From positions 310,001-374,000 of the forward strand of contig NZ_JBKQWY010000001.1 of assembly GCF_047308265.1 (NCBI RefSeq): a stretch of 64,000 nucleotides of DNA. The letters run 5' to 3'. The notes below the pieces were generated by a model, which saw only the letters and a list, made by a program, of their open reading frames with translations, ran no database searches and was not told the origin of the DNA. Of the stretch, positions 51,839 through 61,168 are shown piece by piece (position 1 is the first letter of the stretch; the number at the start of each line of letters is the position of its first letter). This DNA is from Maricaulis sp047308265. GTDB taxonomy: Bacteria; Pseudomonadota; Alphaproteobacteria; Caulobacterales; Maricaulaceae. The translations under genes and the position numbers were made by a program.

Positions 51839-52723
51839 TCAGGCGGGCCCCAGATATTCGAGAACAGCCGAGAGCACACCATCGGCGTCTTCCCATTGCG
51901 GATAATGACCAACATTCAGGCGTGTCAGGGGAGCGGACGGGAAGAGCTGTGCAAACCGGTCGGCCAGATGGCGTCCGGACACGGGGTCCAGCGAACCGTT
52001 GATCATGGCGATACGAGACGTTTGTGTCCTGAGTGCCGCCTCCCAACGCGCGGCGTGGAGTTTACGATCCTCGATATAACGGATAAGGCGATGACCGCGT
52101 CGATGGCCGTTCTTGTGTGACAAGAGCGCCCAGAACAGGTCGATTTCCTCGCGGTCCGGCTGTGTGTCCGGACCAAAGACTGCCGAGAAAGATCGCGTAA
52201 AGGCACGCCGGTTCACGCCTTGGGACACCAGTCCGCCAAGCGGTGAGTTGAGGAGTTTCTGGATCAATCGGGCCCGATGTTGATCGGGGAAGAGCCCGCC
52301 ATTGAGGAAGACCACCTTGTCGATACGAACTGGCAGTTGTCCCTCATCCTGACGGGCCAGAAGTTCCTGAGTGACCGAGACGCCGTAATCATGGGTGAGG
52401 ATGTCACAGGCTTGGACCCCGAGATGACCCAGGAGCGCAAGCTGTAGATCGGCCTGTTCAATCAGATCGTAACGGCATGCGGGTTTGTCAGAGAAACCAA
52501 AGCCCAGCATATCCAGCGCGATTACCTGACGACCGCTTGCAAGCAAGCCGGGCCACACTTTCGCCCAGTCCAGACTGGCCGTTGGAAATCCATGAATGAG
52601 GAGAAGTGGTCGCCCCTCGCCCTCACGCCACCATGCGATAGTGCCATGTGGACCGTTCAGGCTGTGCTTGGCGGCGTTCCAGGCATCAAAATCGGGAACA
52701 AGCCGGGTCTGAGTCTGGGGCAT
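51839..52723 (-). CDS. Alpha/beta hydrolase (dehalogenase/epoxide-hydrolase-like)
   Basis: This 294-residue alpha/beta hydrolase has the oxyanion LLLIHGFPTASLDW and LDMLGFGFSDKP. The nucleophile elbow is LTHDYGVSV, giving an Asp nucleophile like haloalkane dehalogenases and epoxide hydrolases. The catalytic His is in NVGHYPQWEDAD. The true substrate is unknown. It is convergent with the atp operon. Confidence 0.85.
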   Translation of the reverse strand: MPQTQTRLVPDFDAWNAAKHSLNGPHGTIAWWREGEGRPLLLIHGFPTASLDWAKVWPGLLASGRQVIALDMLGFGFSDKPACRYDLIEQADLQLALLGHLGVQACDILTHDYGVSVTQELLARQDEGQLPVRIDKVVFLNGGLFPDQHRARLIQKLLNSPLGGLVSQGVNRRAFTRSFSAVFGPDTQPDREEIDLFWALLSHKNGHRRGHRLIRYIEDRKLHAARWEAALRTQTSRIAMINGSLDPVSGRHLADRFAQLFPSAPLTRLNVGHYPQWEDADGVLSAVLEYLGPA

Positions 52724-52768
52724 GCAGGCTCTCCTCTCGGCTCATGCTAACAGGAGAGCGAGGATTGG

Positions 52769-53257
52769 CTAGCGGGCAAAAGGTGTGAAGGCCTCAACCA
52801 CCGCCGCATAGACGGGCCGTTTCCAGGGAATGATGAGGTTTGGCAAATCGGACAGCTCAGCCCAGCGCCAGGTGTCGAACTCGATCTCGCCATGGGCTTC
52901 CAGATCGAAATCCGAGTCCATTCCTAAAAACTCGAAAGCGAACCAGCGCTGTTTTTGACCTAGATGCCGCTTCTTGTGAAAGCGCGGATCATCCCGCACC
53001 TCGGGCGGGTAATCATAGGTCAGCCACTCATTGATCGAGCCAAGGAGGCGGACTTTATCAGACCGGATGCCGGTTTCTTCGAACAGTTCACGTTGGGCAG
53101 CGTCGAGCGGGTCTTCGCCCTCATCCATCCCGCCTTGAGGCAACTGCCATTGCCAGGGCGGCTCAGCCAGATTGCGCCGACCTAGCCAGACTTTGCCCTC
53201 TGCATTGAATAGAGCGATACCGGCATTGGGCCGGTAAAGAGACAGATCGCGTTCCAT
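52769..53257 (-). CDS. rppH: RNA pyrophosphohydrolase (Nudix, RppH)
   Basis: This 162-residue Nudix enzyme starts at 53257 (MERDLSLYRPNAGIALF). The Nudix box GGMDEGEDPLDAAQRELFEETGI is present in order, and RppH-like YDYPPEVRDDPRFHKKRHLGQKQRWF follows in parts. It removes pyrophosphate from RNA 5' ends, starting decay by RNase E. It lies downstream of the deacetylase gene by 10 bp, in the conserved alphaproteobacterial order. Confidence 0.92.
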   Translation of the reverse strand: MERDLSLYRPNAGIALFNAEGKVWLGRRNLAEPPWQWQLPQGGMDEGEDPLDAAQRELFEETGIRSDKVRLLGSINEWLTYDYPPEVRDDPRFHKKRHLGQKQRWFAFEFLGMDSDFDLEAHGEIEFDTWRWAELSDLPNLIIPWKRPVYAAVVEAFTPFAR

Positions 53258-53267
53258 GATGGATGTC

Positions 53268-54629
53268 CTAGTGGTCGCCAGCGTCGGCTGTGTGGGTGTC
53301 TTCGGCGTCGTTATGGCCGGACTCGCTGCCATGGTCATCACCGATATTGATAGTTCCGTGATAGGTGACGCTGACATCGGGTTCTGCGGCCTGTGCTTCG
53401 GCTAGCAGGCGAGCCTCCAGCCGTCGGCGGGCCATGACGGCTGACGGGGGTGCGAGCTGATAGCCGCGCAGATCCAGCCCCTCCGCCCAGCGTTGCACCT
53501 GATCCACCGTGGCCGGGAAGGCAAAACCGGATCCGATTGCAGATCCATTCTGCAGCGCCAGGGCCTCCAGCGCGAGCAGATGATTGTCAATGGCGTCCGG
53601 TGTCGGGTTTTCATCCAGAATTCGATCGGCAATCGCATATTCCACACCCGCCGAACGGGCCGCGCTGTCGATGGTGTTCCGGCGTCCCGCACCATCATGG
53701 AGGAAGGCAACGCCGCGTTCTTCCAGATCCTCAAGCACGTGGGTCAATGCGCCTTCCGAGGCCGAGAAGCGGGCGCCCAGATAATTGGTGATGCCGTAAT
53801 ATCCGGTTGCCCGGCTCATCACCCACAACAGGCGGCGGGTGTTTTCGCTGGGCGTACCATCGGCCAGAAGCGTATAGGGGCCTGGATCATTGTTGGGATA
53901 GTCATAGGGCTCCATGGGGGCTTCCAAGAGCACTTCATGACCTGCTGCGCGGGCCCGGTCGATCCAGGTTTGAAGATTGTCTGAGGACGAGGCGAAGCTC
54001 AGCGCGACTTCGGGTGGCAGATCATTGATCGCAGCCTGGGTCACCTGGGGGTTGAGGCCCATACCGCCTATGACAATCGCCAGGGTGGGAGAGGCCGGAT
54101 CACCATGGAAGGGACGGGCATACTCCCGCGAAACCCGTTCGCCATGGCCACCTACGACCGGAAGAGGGCCGCCCGGGCCGGGTTCAGACAGGCCGCTGAT
54201 GGGAGCGGGTGGCAGGGCGTTGGGATTGGCAGGTTCTGGCTCGATTGCGGCGATCTGGCTGTCTTGCGCATGATCGGCTTCTTCGGCACTCGGCGCGGCA
54301 ACAAAGACTTCTTCATCAAAGCCTGCGGGCGCGCCAGTCAGCTGGACATCGGCACCAGGCTCGTCCTGCACAAAGGTGATCCCGTCTTCTCCGTTATGAG
54401 AAAGGTCATCACTTCGGACCCCATGAGACGTATCGTCATGGCTGTTCTCGGCCGTTCGGGCCATAGAGCTCACTTCACCGCGCGCTTCCGTCAAATGCCG
54501 GGGTGCTTCTCCGGTCAGGGTCAGCACCGCCACGGCTCCACCAAACAACGCAAACGTCGCCACAGTCGCCAGGAGCGGGGCTTTCAGTGTGAGCAAGGGC
54601 GCAGCAAGAGATGCGATGCGATGGGACAT
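53268..54629 (-). CDS. Divergent polysaccharide deacetylase-family protein
   Basis: This 453-residue protein has an N-terminal membrane helix (TVATFALFGGAVAVLTL), a long disordered Asp/Glu/His-rich linker (residues 45-160) and a C-terminal divergent polysaccharide deacetylase domain (IVIGGMGLNPQVTQAAINDLP; VLLEAPMEPYDYPNNDPGPYTLL in part; FLHDGAGRRN). It is placed next to ctpA and the EnvC-like gene, as in other alphaproteobacteria, suggesting cell-wall work. The last 40 residues are again Asp/His-rich. Confidence 0.85.
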   Translation of the reverse strand: MSHRIASLAAPLLTLKAPLLATVATFALFGGAVAVLTLTGEAPRHLTEARGEVSSMARTAENSHDDTSHGVRSDDLSHNGEDGITFVQDEPGADVQLTGAPAGFDEEVFVAAPSAEEADHAQDSQIAAIEPEPANPNALPPAPISGLSEPGPGGPLPVVGGHGERVSREYARPFHGDPASPTLAIVIGGMGLNPQVTQAAINDLPPEVALSFASSSDNLQTWIDRARAAGHEVLLEAPMEPYDYPNNDPGPYTLLADGTPSENTRRLLWVMSRATGYYGITNYLGARFSASEGALTHVLEDLEERGVAFLHDGAGRRNTIDSAARSAGVEYAIADRILDENPTPDAIDNHLLALEALALQNGSAIGSGFAFPATVDQVQRWAEGLDLRGYQLAPPSAVMARRRLEARLLAEAQAAEPDVSVTYHGTINIGDDHGSESGHNDAEDTHTADAGDH

Positions 54630-54696
54630 GAACAGGACCGGTGATTGAGATTCCCGGCCAACATGACGACAAAGCCCGAAAAAAACGGTTAATGGA

Positions 54697-54731
54697 CAAA
54701 AAAGAACGGACCGTCAGACGACGATCCGTTC
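54697..54731 (-). terminator. Terminator after ctpA
   Basis: GAACGGA (54704-54710) pairs with TCCGTTC (54725-54731), and the minus-strand T-run (complement of A-run 54697-54703) follows. Confidence 0.8.
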
Positions 54732-54755
54732 CCGTGTCTGGTCAGTTCCGGCTGC

Positions 54756-56060
54756 TTATTGCAGCGCGGCCTGCTGGCTTTCCATCTGGGTCCGCAAAAT
54801 CTCGATGGCGCGGGCCAGTTGGTAGTCTTCATCTTCAGGCCAGTCGGCGGGCGGTTGTTCGATCTGGGCAATGTCGGCTTCGTGGCGTTCCTCACCGGTC
54901 TCATTGACCAGCGCGCCATCTAGATCAGCCTCGGAATACCGTCCGTTTTCCTCTTCCGGATCAATCGGGAACGAGGAGATATGGATATCCGGCTCAATGC
55001 CCGTGGCTTGGATGGACCGACCTGCCGGCGTGTAATACCGCCCCGTGGTCAGGCGAAGGGCGCCATCAGCGCCGCCACGCAGCGGGATGATGGTCTGAAC
55101 AGAGCCCTTGCCGAAACTGGTCATGCCGACCAGCGTGGCGCGCTGACGATCCTGAAGCGCACCGGCAACGATTTCTGCAGCAGAGGCGGACCCGCCATTG
55201 ATCAGGATAACCACCGGAGCGCCATTGATACGATCACCCGGCCGGGCATTGTAGCGCTGGGTGTCATTGGGGTCGCGATTACGGGTGGAGACCACTTCGC
55301 CTCCATCGAGGAAGACTTCGGTGACGGTGATGGCTTGTTGCAGCAGCCCCCCCGGATTATTTCGCATATCCAGGATGAGGCCGGGCAATTGACCATCCAT
55401 CTCGTTTTCCAGCTCGGTGATGGATTCCAGCAGCATTTCGGTTGTCCGGTCGTTGAATCCAGCGACGCGGATATAGGGGATGGTTTCGTCTTCCAGACGC
55501 GATGCCACGGTGCGCAGCGGAATAGTGTCGCGTACCAGATTGACGTCGAACGGTTCGTCATCTCCACGCGCGATCGTGATCGTCACCGGTTCGCCCACGG
55601 CGCCTCGCATCAGCTCGACGGCCTCGTCGATGCTGTGACCGATAATGCTGTCACCATCCACCGCAATGATACGGTCATTGGTCATCAGGCCAGCGCGTTC
55701 GGCCGGTGTATCCGCGATCGGTGAGACAACGGTGATGAAATCATCGCGTGAGGTCACTTCCATGCCCAGGCCGCCATATTCGCCGCGTGTCGTCACGCGC
55801 AGATCGGCATAGCTGTCCGGGTTGTGGTAGTTGGAATGCGGATCGAGGCTGGTCAGCATGCCCTCGATGGCGGCTTCGATCAGCTCGCTCTGCGCGGTAT
55901 CGGTGACGTAGTCCTGTTCGATCCGGCTCAGCACGTCGCCAAAAAGCACGAGATTGCGGAAACTGTCTTCCTGGTTGGACTGGGCCCCTTCTGCCGAGAC
56001 CGCAATGGCTGCGGCGCCCATGCCGAAGGCCACGAGGGAAGCCAAGATATTGATACGCAT
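54756..56060 (-). CDS. ctpA: C-terminal processing peptidase CtpA (S41)
   Basis: This 434-residue protease has a signal peptide, a PDZ domain (YGGLGMEV, SPIADTPAERAGLMTNDRIIAVDG in part) and the S41 core: GLILDMRNNPGG, the Ser in GGSASAAE (residues 289-296) and Lys318 in TSFGKGS. It acts in the periplasm on cell-wall factors or damaged proteins. It begins 29 bp after the EnvC-like gene and is probably in its operon, ending at 54697. Confidence 0.92.
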   Translation of the reverse strand: MRINILASLVAFGMGAAAIAVSAEGAQSNQEDSFRNLVLFGDVLSRIEQDYVTDTAQSELIEAAIEGMLTSLDPHSNYHNPDSYADLRVTTRGEYGGLGMEVTSRDDFITVVSPIADTPAERAGLMTNDRIIAVDGDSIIGHSIDEAVELMRGAVGEPVTITIARGDDEPFDVNLVRDTIPLRTVASRLEDETIPYIRVAGFNDRTTEMLLESITELENEMDGQLPGLILDMRNNPGGLLQQAITVTEVFLDGGEVVSTRNRDPNDTQRYNARPGDRINGAPVVILINGGSASAAEIVAGALQDRQRATLVGMTSFGKGSVQTIIPLRGGADGALRLTTGRYYTPAGRSIQATGIEPDIHISSFPIDPEEENGRYSEADLDGALVNETGEERHEADIAQIEQPPADWPEDEDYQLARAIEILRTQMESQQAALQ

Positions 56061-56089
56061 GTCCGCTTGCGTCCTTTTTCGCGACTGGT

Positions 56090-57319
56090 TTAGCCGGCGG
56101 GTGTGCCGGATTGGAGCCAGGGTTCTGGATTTACGGCTGTCGAACCCCGTCTCAGTTCCAGATAGAGATCCGGTGCGGGATTCGTGCCATCCGGCATGGC
56201 GCCCACGGGTTCTCCGGCCAAAACCTGCTGTCCGGCGGTGGCATAGGTCGCTGCCATGCCAGCCAGGACAATATAGTAGTCATCTCCGACATTCAGGATC
56301 AAGAGACCGCCATAGGTCGTGAACGGCCCTGCATACTCGATCCTGCCATCAAAGGGAGAGATTACCTGAGCCTGGGGGCGTGTTCGAATGAATATTCCTT
56401 CAGCTGTATCACCATTGTCGTCCCGTTGACCAAAACGACGCACGATCTCGCCGATTGCAGGGCGGGGCAGACGCCCGCGGGCATCGGGAAAACGCAAGGT
56501 GGCAACAGGTGTCGTTATGGCTCGGGCTGCGACCATGGTTCGAACCGGTCGTGGCCGGGGTGTGGGGATTTCATCCGGTCGCACGCGTCGGGACGGGTGT
56601 AGTGTGGGCACCACATCCGACATGCGCCGGATCTCGGCCAGCAGATTGCGGATGTCTTCCGCCTGCTCCGCGAGGGAACTGGCTTGAGTCTGGAAGGCCT
56701 CGGCCTCGGAACGACGGGTCCGTTCCAGGGTCTGGCGTTGCTGGATCAGGTCTTCGAGTTGCCGCCTTTGTGAAAACAAGGTGGTTTCGGTCGCTGCGAG
56801 ACTGGCCTGTTCCTCCTCCCGTGACAGGCGAACGGCCGCCAGGGCGTCCAGCTCGACAAGCAGCGCATCTGCCCGCTCTCGAAGGGCCGGAGCGATTTCG
56901 CTCATCAGGGTCGCCGCCCTGGCCGCGTCAGCAGCATCATCAGGCGCAGCCAAGACCGCGGGGGGCGCTTGCAGTTCGATCTGTTGGAGGGCGGCGAGTA
57001 CATCAATCAGAACTTCACGGTCCTGATCCAGGCGAAAGAGGATTTCGGCCTCGCGATCCGCCAGACGACCCAGCTCGGCTTCTGTCTGATTGGCCCGAGT
57101 TTCACTTGATCCAATGGCCTGGCTCAGTGCAATCAGCTGGCCCTGGAGATCGCTGATCTCATCTGAGATTTCTTCAGCTTGCGCTAGCCGGGCCTCGGCC
57201 TCCGCACGTGCCGCGTCTTCCGCCTCACTCAGGCGCTCTGCCTCGGCTTCGTCGGGCAGAGTCTCCGGTACGGCGTCCGGCGGCTGGGACAACAGGGCGA
57301 GTGACAGGATCAACCACAT
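56090..57319 (-). CDS. envC: EnvC-like murein hydrolase activator (degenerate LytM)
   Basis: This 409-residue protein has a signal peptide, a long coiled coil (residues 25-230, Glu/Ala/Leu-rich) and a C-terminal LytM/M23-like domain (PFDGRIEYAGPFTTYGGLLILNVG). The zinc-binding HxH is replaced by LAG in the YIVLAGMAATYA stretch, so it should be non-enzymatic, as in EnvC, which activates amidases. ctpA is its downstream neighbour. Confidence 0.85.
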   Translation of the reverse strand: MWLILSLALLSQPPDAVPETLPDEAEAERLSEAEDAARAEAEARLAQAEEISDEISDLQGQLIALSQAIGSSETRANQTEAELGRLADREAEILFRLDQDREVLIDVLAALQQIELQAPPAVLAAPDDAADAARAATLMSEIAPALRERADALLVELDALAAVRLSREEEQASLAATETTLFSQRRQLEDLIQQRQTLERTRRSEAEAFQTQASSLAEQAEDIRNLLAEIRRMSDVVPTLHPSRRVRPDEIPTPRPRPVRTMVAARAITTPVATLRFPDARGRLPRPAIGEIVRRFGQRDDNGDTAEGIFIRTRPQAQVISPFDGRIEYAGPFTTYGGLLILNVGDDYYIVLAGMAATYATAGQQVLAGEPVGAMPDGTNPAPDLYLELRRGSTAVNPEPWLQSGTPAG

Positions 57320-57394
57320 GAGGTGACGCTAGACCCGCCCCGGTTAACGCTCAATCATCATTTCAGAGAGACAGAAGACAGAGACCGTCTTTTT

Positions 57395-57865
57395 TCAGAC
57401 GCGATGATAGGGTGTTCCGGCCAGAATAGAGACCGCCCGATAAAGCTGTTCCGCGAGCATGATTCGCACCAGTTTGTGAGGCCAGACTGCGGGACCAAAC
57501 GCCAGCATCAAATCGGGGTTGGGCAAGACCGAGCGGTCATGTCCATCTGCTCCCCCAATGCAAAACACGGCATCACGCACACCGTCATCACGCCACTGCC
57601 CGATCGTGCAGGCGAGTTCGGGAGAGGTGAGCGATTTACCCCGCTCATCGAGCAGGATGAGTTTGGCACCTGCAGGCAGGCTTGCGGCTAGGGCATCACT
57701 CTCGGCGCGCCTGCCAGACAGCGAGCGGGTATCAATCTCATGTTCTAAAAGGGGGCCGAGGCCCAGCGGTCGGCCCGTGGCCGTGGCCCGCTGGCAATAC
57801 TCATCAACGAGTTCACGCTCGGGGCCGGACTTGATCCGGCCGAGCGCGGTCAGCGTGAGTTTCAT
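57395..57865 (-). CDS. rlmH: 23S rRNA pseudouridine-1915 N3-methyltransferase
   Basis: This 156-residue SPOUT methyltransferase has the knot region VFCIGGADGHDRSVLPNPDLMLAFGP in parts and ends with HKLVRIMLAEQLYRAVSILAGTPYHRV, the family hallmark. It methylates 23S rRNA. It lies 3 bp after rsfS and is co-transcribed with it. Confidence 0.95.
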   Translation of the reverse strand: MKLTLTALGRIKSGPERELVDEYCQRATATGRPLGLGPLLEHEIDTRSLSGRRAESDALAASLPAGAKLILLDERGKSLTSPELACTIGQWRDDGVRDAVFCIGGADGHDRSVLPNPDLMLAFGPAVWPHKLVRIMLAEQLYRAVSILAGTPYHRV

Positions 57866-57868
57866 GTG

Positions 57869-58282
57869 TTAGTGTGCGGCTGGAGCGGCATCATCGGTAT
57901 CCACCGACCACATCTTTTCCAGATTGTAAAAGGTGCGCACTTCCGGGCGGAAGAGATGAATGACGATATCGCCGATATCGATCAAAACCCAGTCGCAGGT
58001 TTGCAATCCTTCGATGCGGGCTTTGTTGCGACCTTGTTCCTTCAGGATTCGGGTCAGGTTATCGGCCAGCGCGTTGACGTGGCGCGCCGAACGTCCCGAG
58101 GCGATAATCATGATATCCGTGACGGAAGACTTGCCGCGCAGATCAATCGACATGATCTCTTCGGCCTTGTCGGCATCGAGCGTATCCAGCACCAGTGTTT
58201 CAAGAGCCACGATCGCGTCGTCATCACCGGTAACGCGAACCTCGGCGGTCCGGCTCGTTTCATCCCGGCGTACAGAGTCCAT
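57869..58282 (-). CDS. rsfS: Ribosomal silencing factor
   Basis: This 137-residue protein has the Iojap/RsfS core (LDTLDADKAEEIMSIDLRGKSS, DIMIIASGRSARHVNALADNL, CDWVLIDIGDIVIHLFRPEVRTFYNLEKMW in parts). It binds L14 and stops subunit joining during starvation. It starts at 58282, with an extended N-terminus of about 20 residues. Confidence 0.95.
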   Translation of the reverse strand: MDSVRRDETSRTAEVRVTGDDDAIVALETLVLDTLDADKAEEIMSIDLRGKSSVTDIMIIASGRSARHVNALADNLTRILKEQGRNKARIEGLQTCDWVLIDIGDIVIHLFRPEVRTFYNLEKMWSVDTDDAAPAAH

Positions 58283-58330
58283 AGACAGGGCGTAATTCCT
58301 TTATGCCATTCCTACAAACAAAGCCCTATA

Positions 58331-59335
58331 TCATGCTTTGCTGTCGGGTTCGAGCCAGTAAAGCGTAAACAGTTCACGCTCGTCGGACCAATGCGTGCGG
58401 ACCGTGAATCCGGCGCGGGCCGCCAGAGCGGAAAACGCCTCCGGCGTGAATTTATGAGAATTTTCGGTGTGGATGGTCTCGCCGGACTTCATCGCAAACG
58501 TCTCACCAGCGATGGAGAACTCAATGTCGTCCACGGCCTGGAGATGCATTTCAATGCGTGAGGCCTTCTCATTCCACAGCGCAAGATGCCGTAGCTTTCC
58601 GGCATCGATCGTGCCATCGAGTTCGCGATTGATACGGGTGACGAGATTTAGGTTGAACGCGGCCGAGACGCCCTGGCTGTCATCATAGGCGTCGACCAGG
58701 GTTTGTTCGTCCTTCACTCGATCGACACCGATCAAGATGGCATCATCGTCCCGCATGCCCGCGCGAAACCCTTTGAGCAGATCGATCGCATCCTGGATTT
58801 CAAAATTCCCGATCGTGGAGCCCGGGAAAAAGACAAGGCGTCGGCCGCCCGGCAAGTCATACCCGTCCAGATCCAGACCGGTCGTGAAATCTGCGCAGAT
58901 CGCGCCAATGCTCAGTCCTGGATAGTCTTCGGCCAGGACTGTGCAGGCCTGTTGCAGATGTTCCCCGGAGATATCCAGCCCGACATACGCGGCGGGAGTG
59001 TCCAGGGCGTCGATCAGCTTGCGGATCTTGATGCTGGATCCGGAACCGGGCTCGACAATAACGGCCCCGGAGCCTGCCCGTTCGGCCAGCTCATTGCCAA
59101 TCGTGTCGAGAATGGAAAGCTCGGTTCGTGTCGGATAATATTCCGGCAATTCCGTGATCGCGTCGAACAGGGCCGAGCCCTCCGCGTCATAGAAGTAGAT
59201 CGGCGAGAGATATTTTTGCGGGGCGGAGAGCCCGTCGAGTACATCGCGTCGGAAATCGGCGGCGGACGGATGCTGGTCATCGAAGAAGGCAAGCGGAGTC
59301 GACGGCCGGGAAGCCGCCTTCAGTGTCGTCGTCAT
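58331..59335 (-). CDS. egtD: L-histidine N-alpha-methyltransferase (EgtD)
   Basis: This 334-residue SAM methyltransferase matches EgtD: YLSPIYFYDAEGSALFDAITELPEYYPTRTE in parts, the SAM-binding VEPGSGSSIKIRKLIDAL, and LVFFPGSTIGNF. It makes hercynine, the first step to ergothioneine. No egtB is adjacent, so the sulfur step would be elsewhere. It interrupts the nadD-rsfS pair, normally adjacent in alphaproteobacteria, without a clear terminator on either side. Confidence 0.9.
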   Translation of the reverse strand: MTTTLKAASRPSTPLAFFDDQHPSAADFRRDVLDGLSAPQKYLSPIYFYDAEGSALFDAITELPEYYPTRTELSILDTIGNELAERAGSGAVIVEPGSGSSIKIRKLIDALDTPAAYVGLDISGEHLQQACTVLAEDYPGLSIGAICADFTTGLDLDGYDLPGGRRLVFFPGSTIGNFEIQDAIDLLKGFRAGMRDDDAILIGVDRVKDEQTLVDAYDDSQGVSAAFNLNLVTRINRELDGTIDAGKLRHLALWNEKASRIEMHLQAVDDIEFSIAGETFAMKSGETIHTENSHKFTPEAFSALAARAGFTVRTHWSDERELFTLYWLEPDSKA

Positions 59336-59378
59336 GGAAAGGAGGCCTTCGGTCAGTCTGCGATCGAGATGATCTCTA

Positions 59379-60056
59379 TTAAAACGTGCCAGCGCGTAAA
59401 GCGCTAGAAGATTGATAATGAAAACGTCCGATCAGGTAGGACCAGGCCGGGGCTTTGCGAAGGGGTAAGGTCCGGATTTCGTTGTCACGAATACGTGAAT
59501 GGGCCTGAAGCCGCGCAACGGGGGCCAGGCGGGCGCGGACGGCATCTTGCGGGCGCGCGATTACGGCGATCGGCAGGGTATGGAGAATATCGCGCCATTC
59601 CCCCCATTTGTGAAACCCGGCGAGATTGTCCGCCCCCATCAGCCAGACAAATTTCACCTTCGGATATCGACGGGTCAAAGCGCTGACGAGGTCATAGGTA
59701 TGCCGGATCCCCATCCGGTCCTCGAGATCTGTGGGAACCATGCCCGGATCATTGGCCAGGGCGGCGATTTCCATCAGGCGCATGTCCAGAGGTCGGGCCA
59801 GGCGGGATTTGAGGGGGTTTTGAGGGGAGGCCAGCCACCACACGCGATCCAGCCCAAGCCGTTTCTTGGCCAGTCGGGCGACATGGAGATGACCCGCATG
59901 GGGCGGATCGAATGTGCCCCCAAACAATCCAACGGTCATGCCGGCCGCCAGACCGGTATTGCGCAAGGGGAGCGTTGAGCGCCCGGATCGACGGATCAGG
60001 CCTTTGAGGCCCATATGCGCCCGTTTCCGGGGCCTGGAGACGGGACGCGCGCTCAT
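59379..60056 (-). CDS. nadD: Nicotinate-nucleotide adenylyltransferase
   Basis: This 225-residue enzyme begins at 60056; an alternative is 59939 (MTVGLFGGTFDPPH). The longer form is kept because such N-terminal extensions are frequent in the class. GGTFDPPHAGHLHVA is the nucleotidyltransferase HxGH motif; later WLMGADNLAGFHKW and the C-terminal YLIGRFHYQSSSALR. It makes deamido-NAD. It starts 7 bp after obgE. Confidence 0.93.
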   Translation of the reverse strand: MSARPVSRPRKRAHMGLKGLIRRSGRSTLPLRNTGLAAGMTVGLFGGTFDPPHAGHLHVARLAKKRLGLDRVWWLASPQNPLKSRLARPLDMRLMEIAALANDPGMVPTDLEDRMGIRHTYDLVSALTRRYPKVKFVWLMGADNLAGFHKWGEWRDILHTLPIAVIARPQDAVRARLAPVARLQAHSRIRDNEIRTLPLRKAPAWSYLIGRFHYQSSSALRAGTF

Positions 60057-60063
60057 TGCAGGA

Positions 60064-61107
60064 CTATTCCGGTGCCCACCCGCTATCATCCGCCTTGGCC
60101 GCGGCTTCGGCCTTGCGGCGGGCGACAACCAGATCCCAGGCCCGGGCACACAGCGGTTTTACGCCCTGGCCCGACACGCCGGACAGGGTCATGACCGATT
60201 TGCCGGTCGCAACTTCAAGGGCCGCCTGTTTTTCCGCGACGTCCTCATCGCTCATACTGTCCGTCTTGTTCAGTGCGATGATCTCGTCCTTGCCTTCCAG
60301 ATCGGCGCCATAGGCTTCCAGCTCATGGCGAACGGTTTCATAGGCGCCGACAACATCCTCCTGCGTGCCGTCAATGAGGTGGATCAGCGAAGCACAGCGT
60401 TCGATATGACCGAGGAAGCGATCTCCGATGCCAGCACCCTCGTGGGCTCCTTCAATCAGGCCGGGGATGTCGGCGAGCACGAAACGCGCGCCGGGTCCCA
60501 GATCGACCACCCCCAGATTGGGATGCAGCGTGGTAAAGGGATAGGCGGCGATTTTCGGATGGGCGCGTGTGGTGACGCTCAGGAAGGTGGACTTGCCGGC
60601 ATTGGGCAGGCCGACCAGACCGATATCCGCGATAAGCTTGAGCCGGAGCCAGACCCATCTTTCCTCATAGGGCCAGCCTGGCGTGGATTTGCGGGGGGCC
60701 TGATTGGTAGAGGATTTGAACCGGGCATTACCATGACCGCCATCCCCGCCGCGGGCCAGCATTACGCGCTGACCAATCTCTGTGAGATCGGCGAGCAATT
60801 CCTCGCGATCTTCGTCGAGGATCTGGGTGCCGACCGGAACTTCCAGGGTGACATCCTCGCCGCCGGCGCCGGTGCGGTTCTTGCCCATGCCAGGCGTGCC
60901 GCTCTGGGCCTTGAAATGCTGCTGATAGCGGAAATCGATCAGCGTATTGAGGCCCTCAACCGCCTCAATCCACACATCGCCACCCTTGCCGCCATCGCCG
61001 CCATCCGGTCCGCCATATTCCACATAGGCTTCGCGGCGGAAGGAGACACATCCACTTCCGCCATTACCGGAGCGGACATAGACTTTGGCCTGGTCGAGAA
61101 ATTTCAT
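60064..61107 (-). CDS. obgE: GTPase ObgE/CgtA
   Basis: This 347-residue GTPase starts at 61107 (AGGAAACAGC upstream). The N-terminal glycine-rich Obg fold (VYVRSGNGGSGCVSFRRE, GGPDGGDGGKGGDVW) is followed by the G domain: G1 GLPNAGKST, G3 ADIPGLIEGAHEG and G4 NKTD. It acts in large-subunit assembly and stress. It has no C-terminal OCT extension of note. proB is not between obgE and nadD. Confidence 0.95.
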   Translation of the reverse strand: MKFLDQAKVYVRSGNGGSGCVSFRREAYVEYGGPDGGDGGKGGDVWIEAVEGLNTLIDFRYQQHFKAQSGTPGMGKNRTGAGGEDVTLEVPVGTQILDEDREELLADLTEIGQRVMLARGGDGGHGNARFKSSTNQAPRKSTPGWPYEERWVWLRLKLIADIGLVGLPNAGKSTFLSVTTRAHPKIAAYPFTTLHPNLGVVDLGPGARFVLADIPGLIEGAHEGAGIGDRFLGHIERCASLIHLIDGTQEDVVGAYETVRHELEAYGADLEGKDEIIALNKTDSMSDEDVAEKQAALEVATGKSVMTLSGVSGQGVKPLCARAWDLVVARRKAEAAAKADDSGWAPE

Positions 61108-61168
61108 GCTGTTTCCTGTCGTTCCCCTGCAGGTATACGCGTTTTTTCCCGCAGGGACAGGGGCGGCC

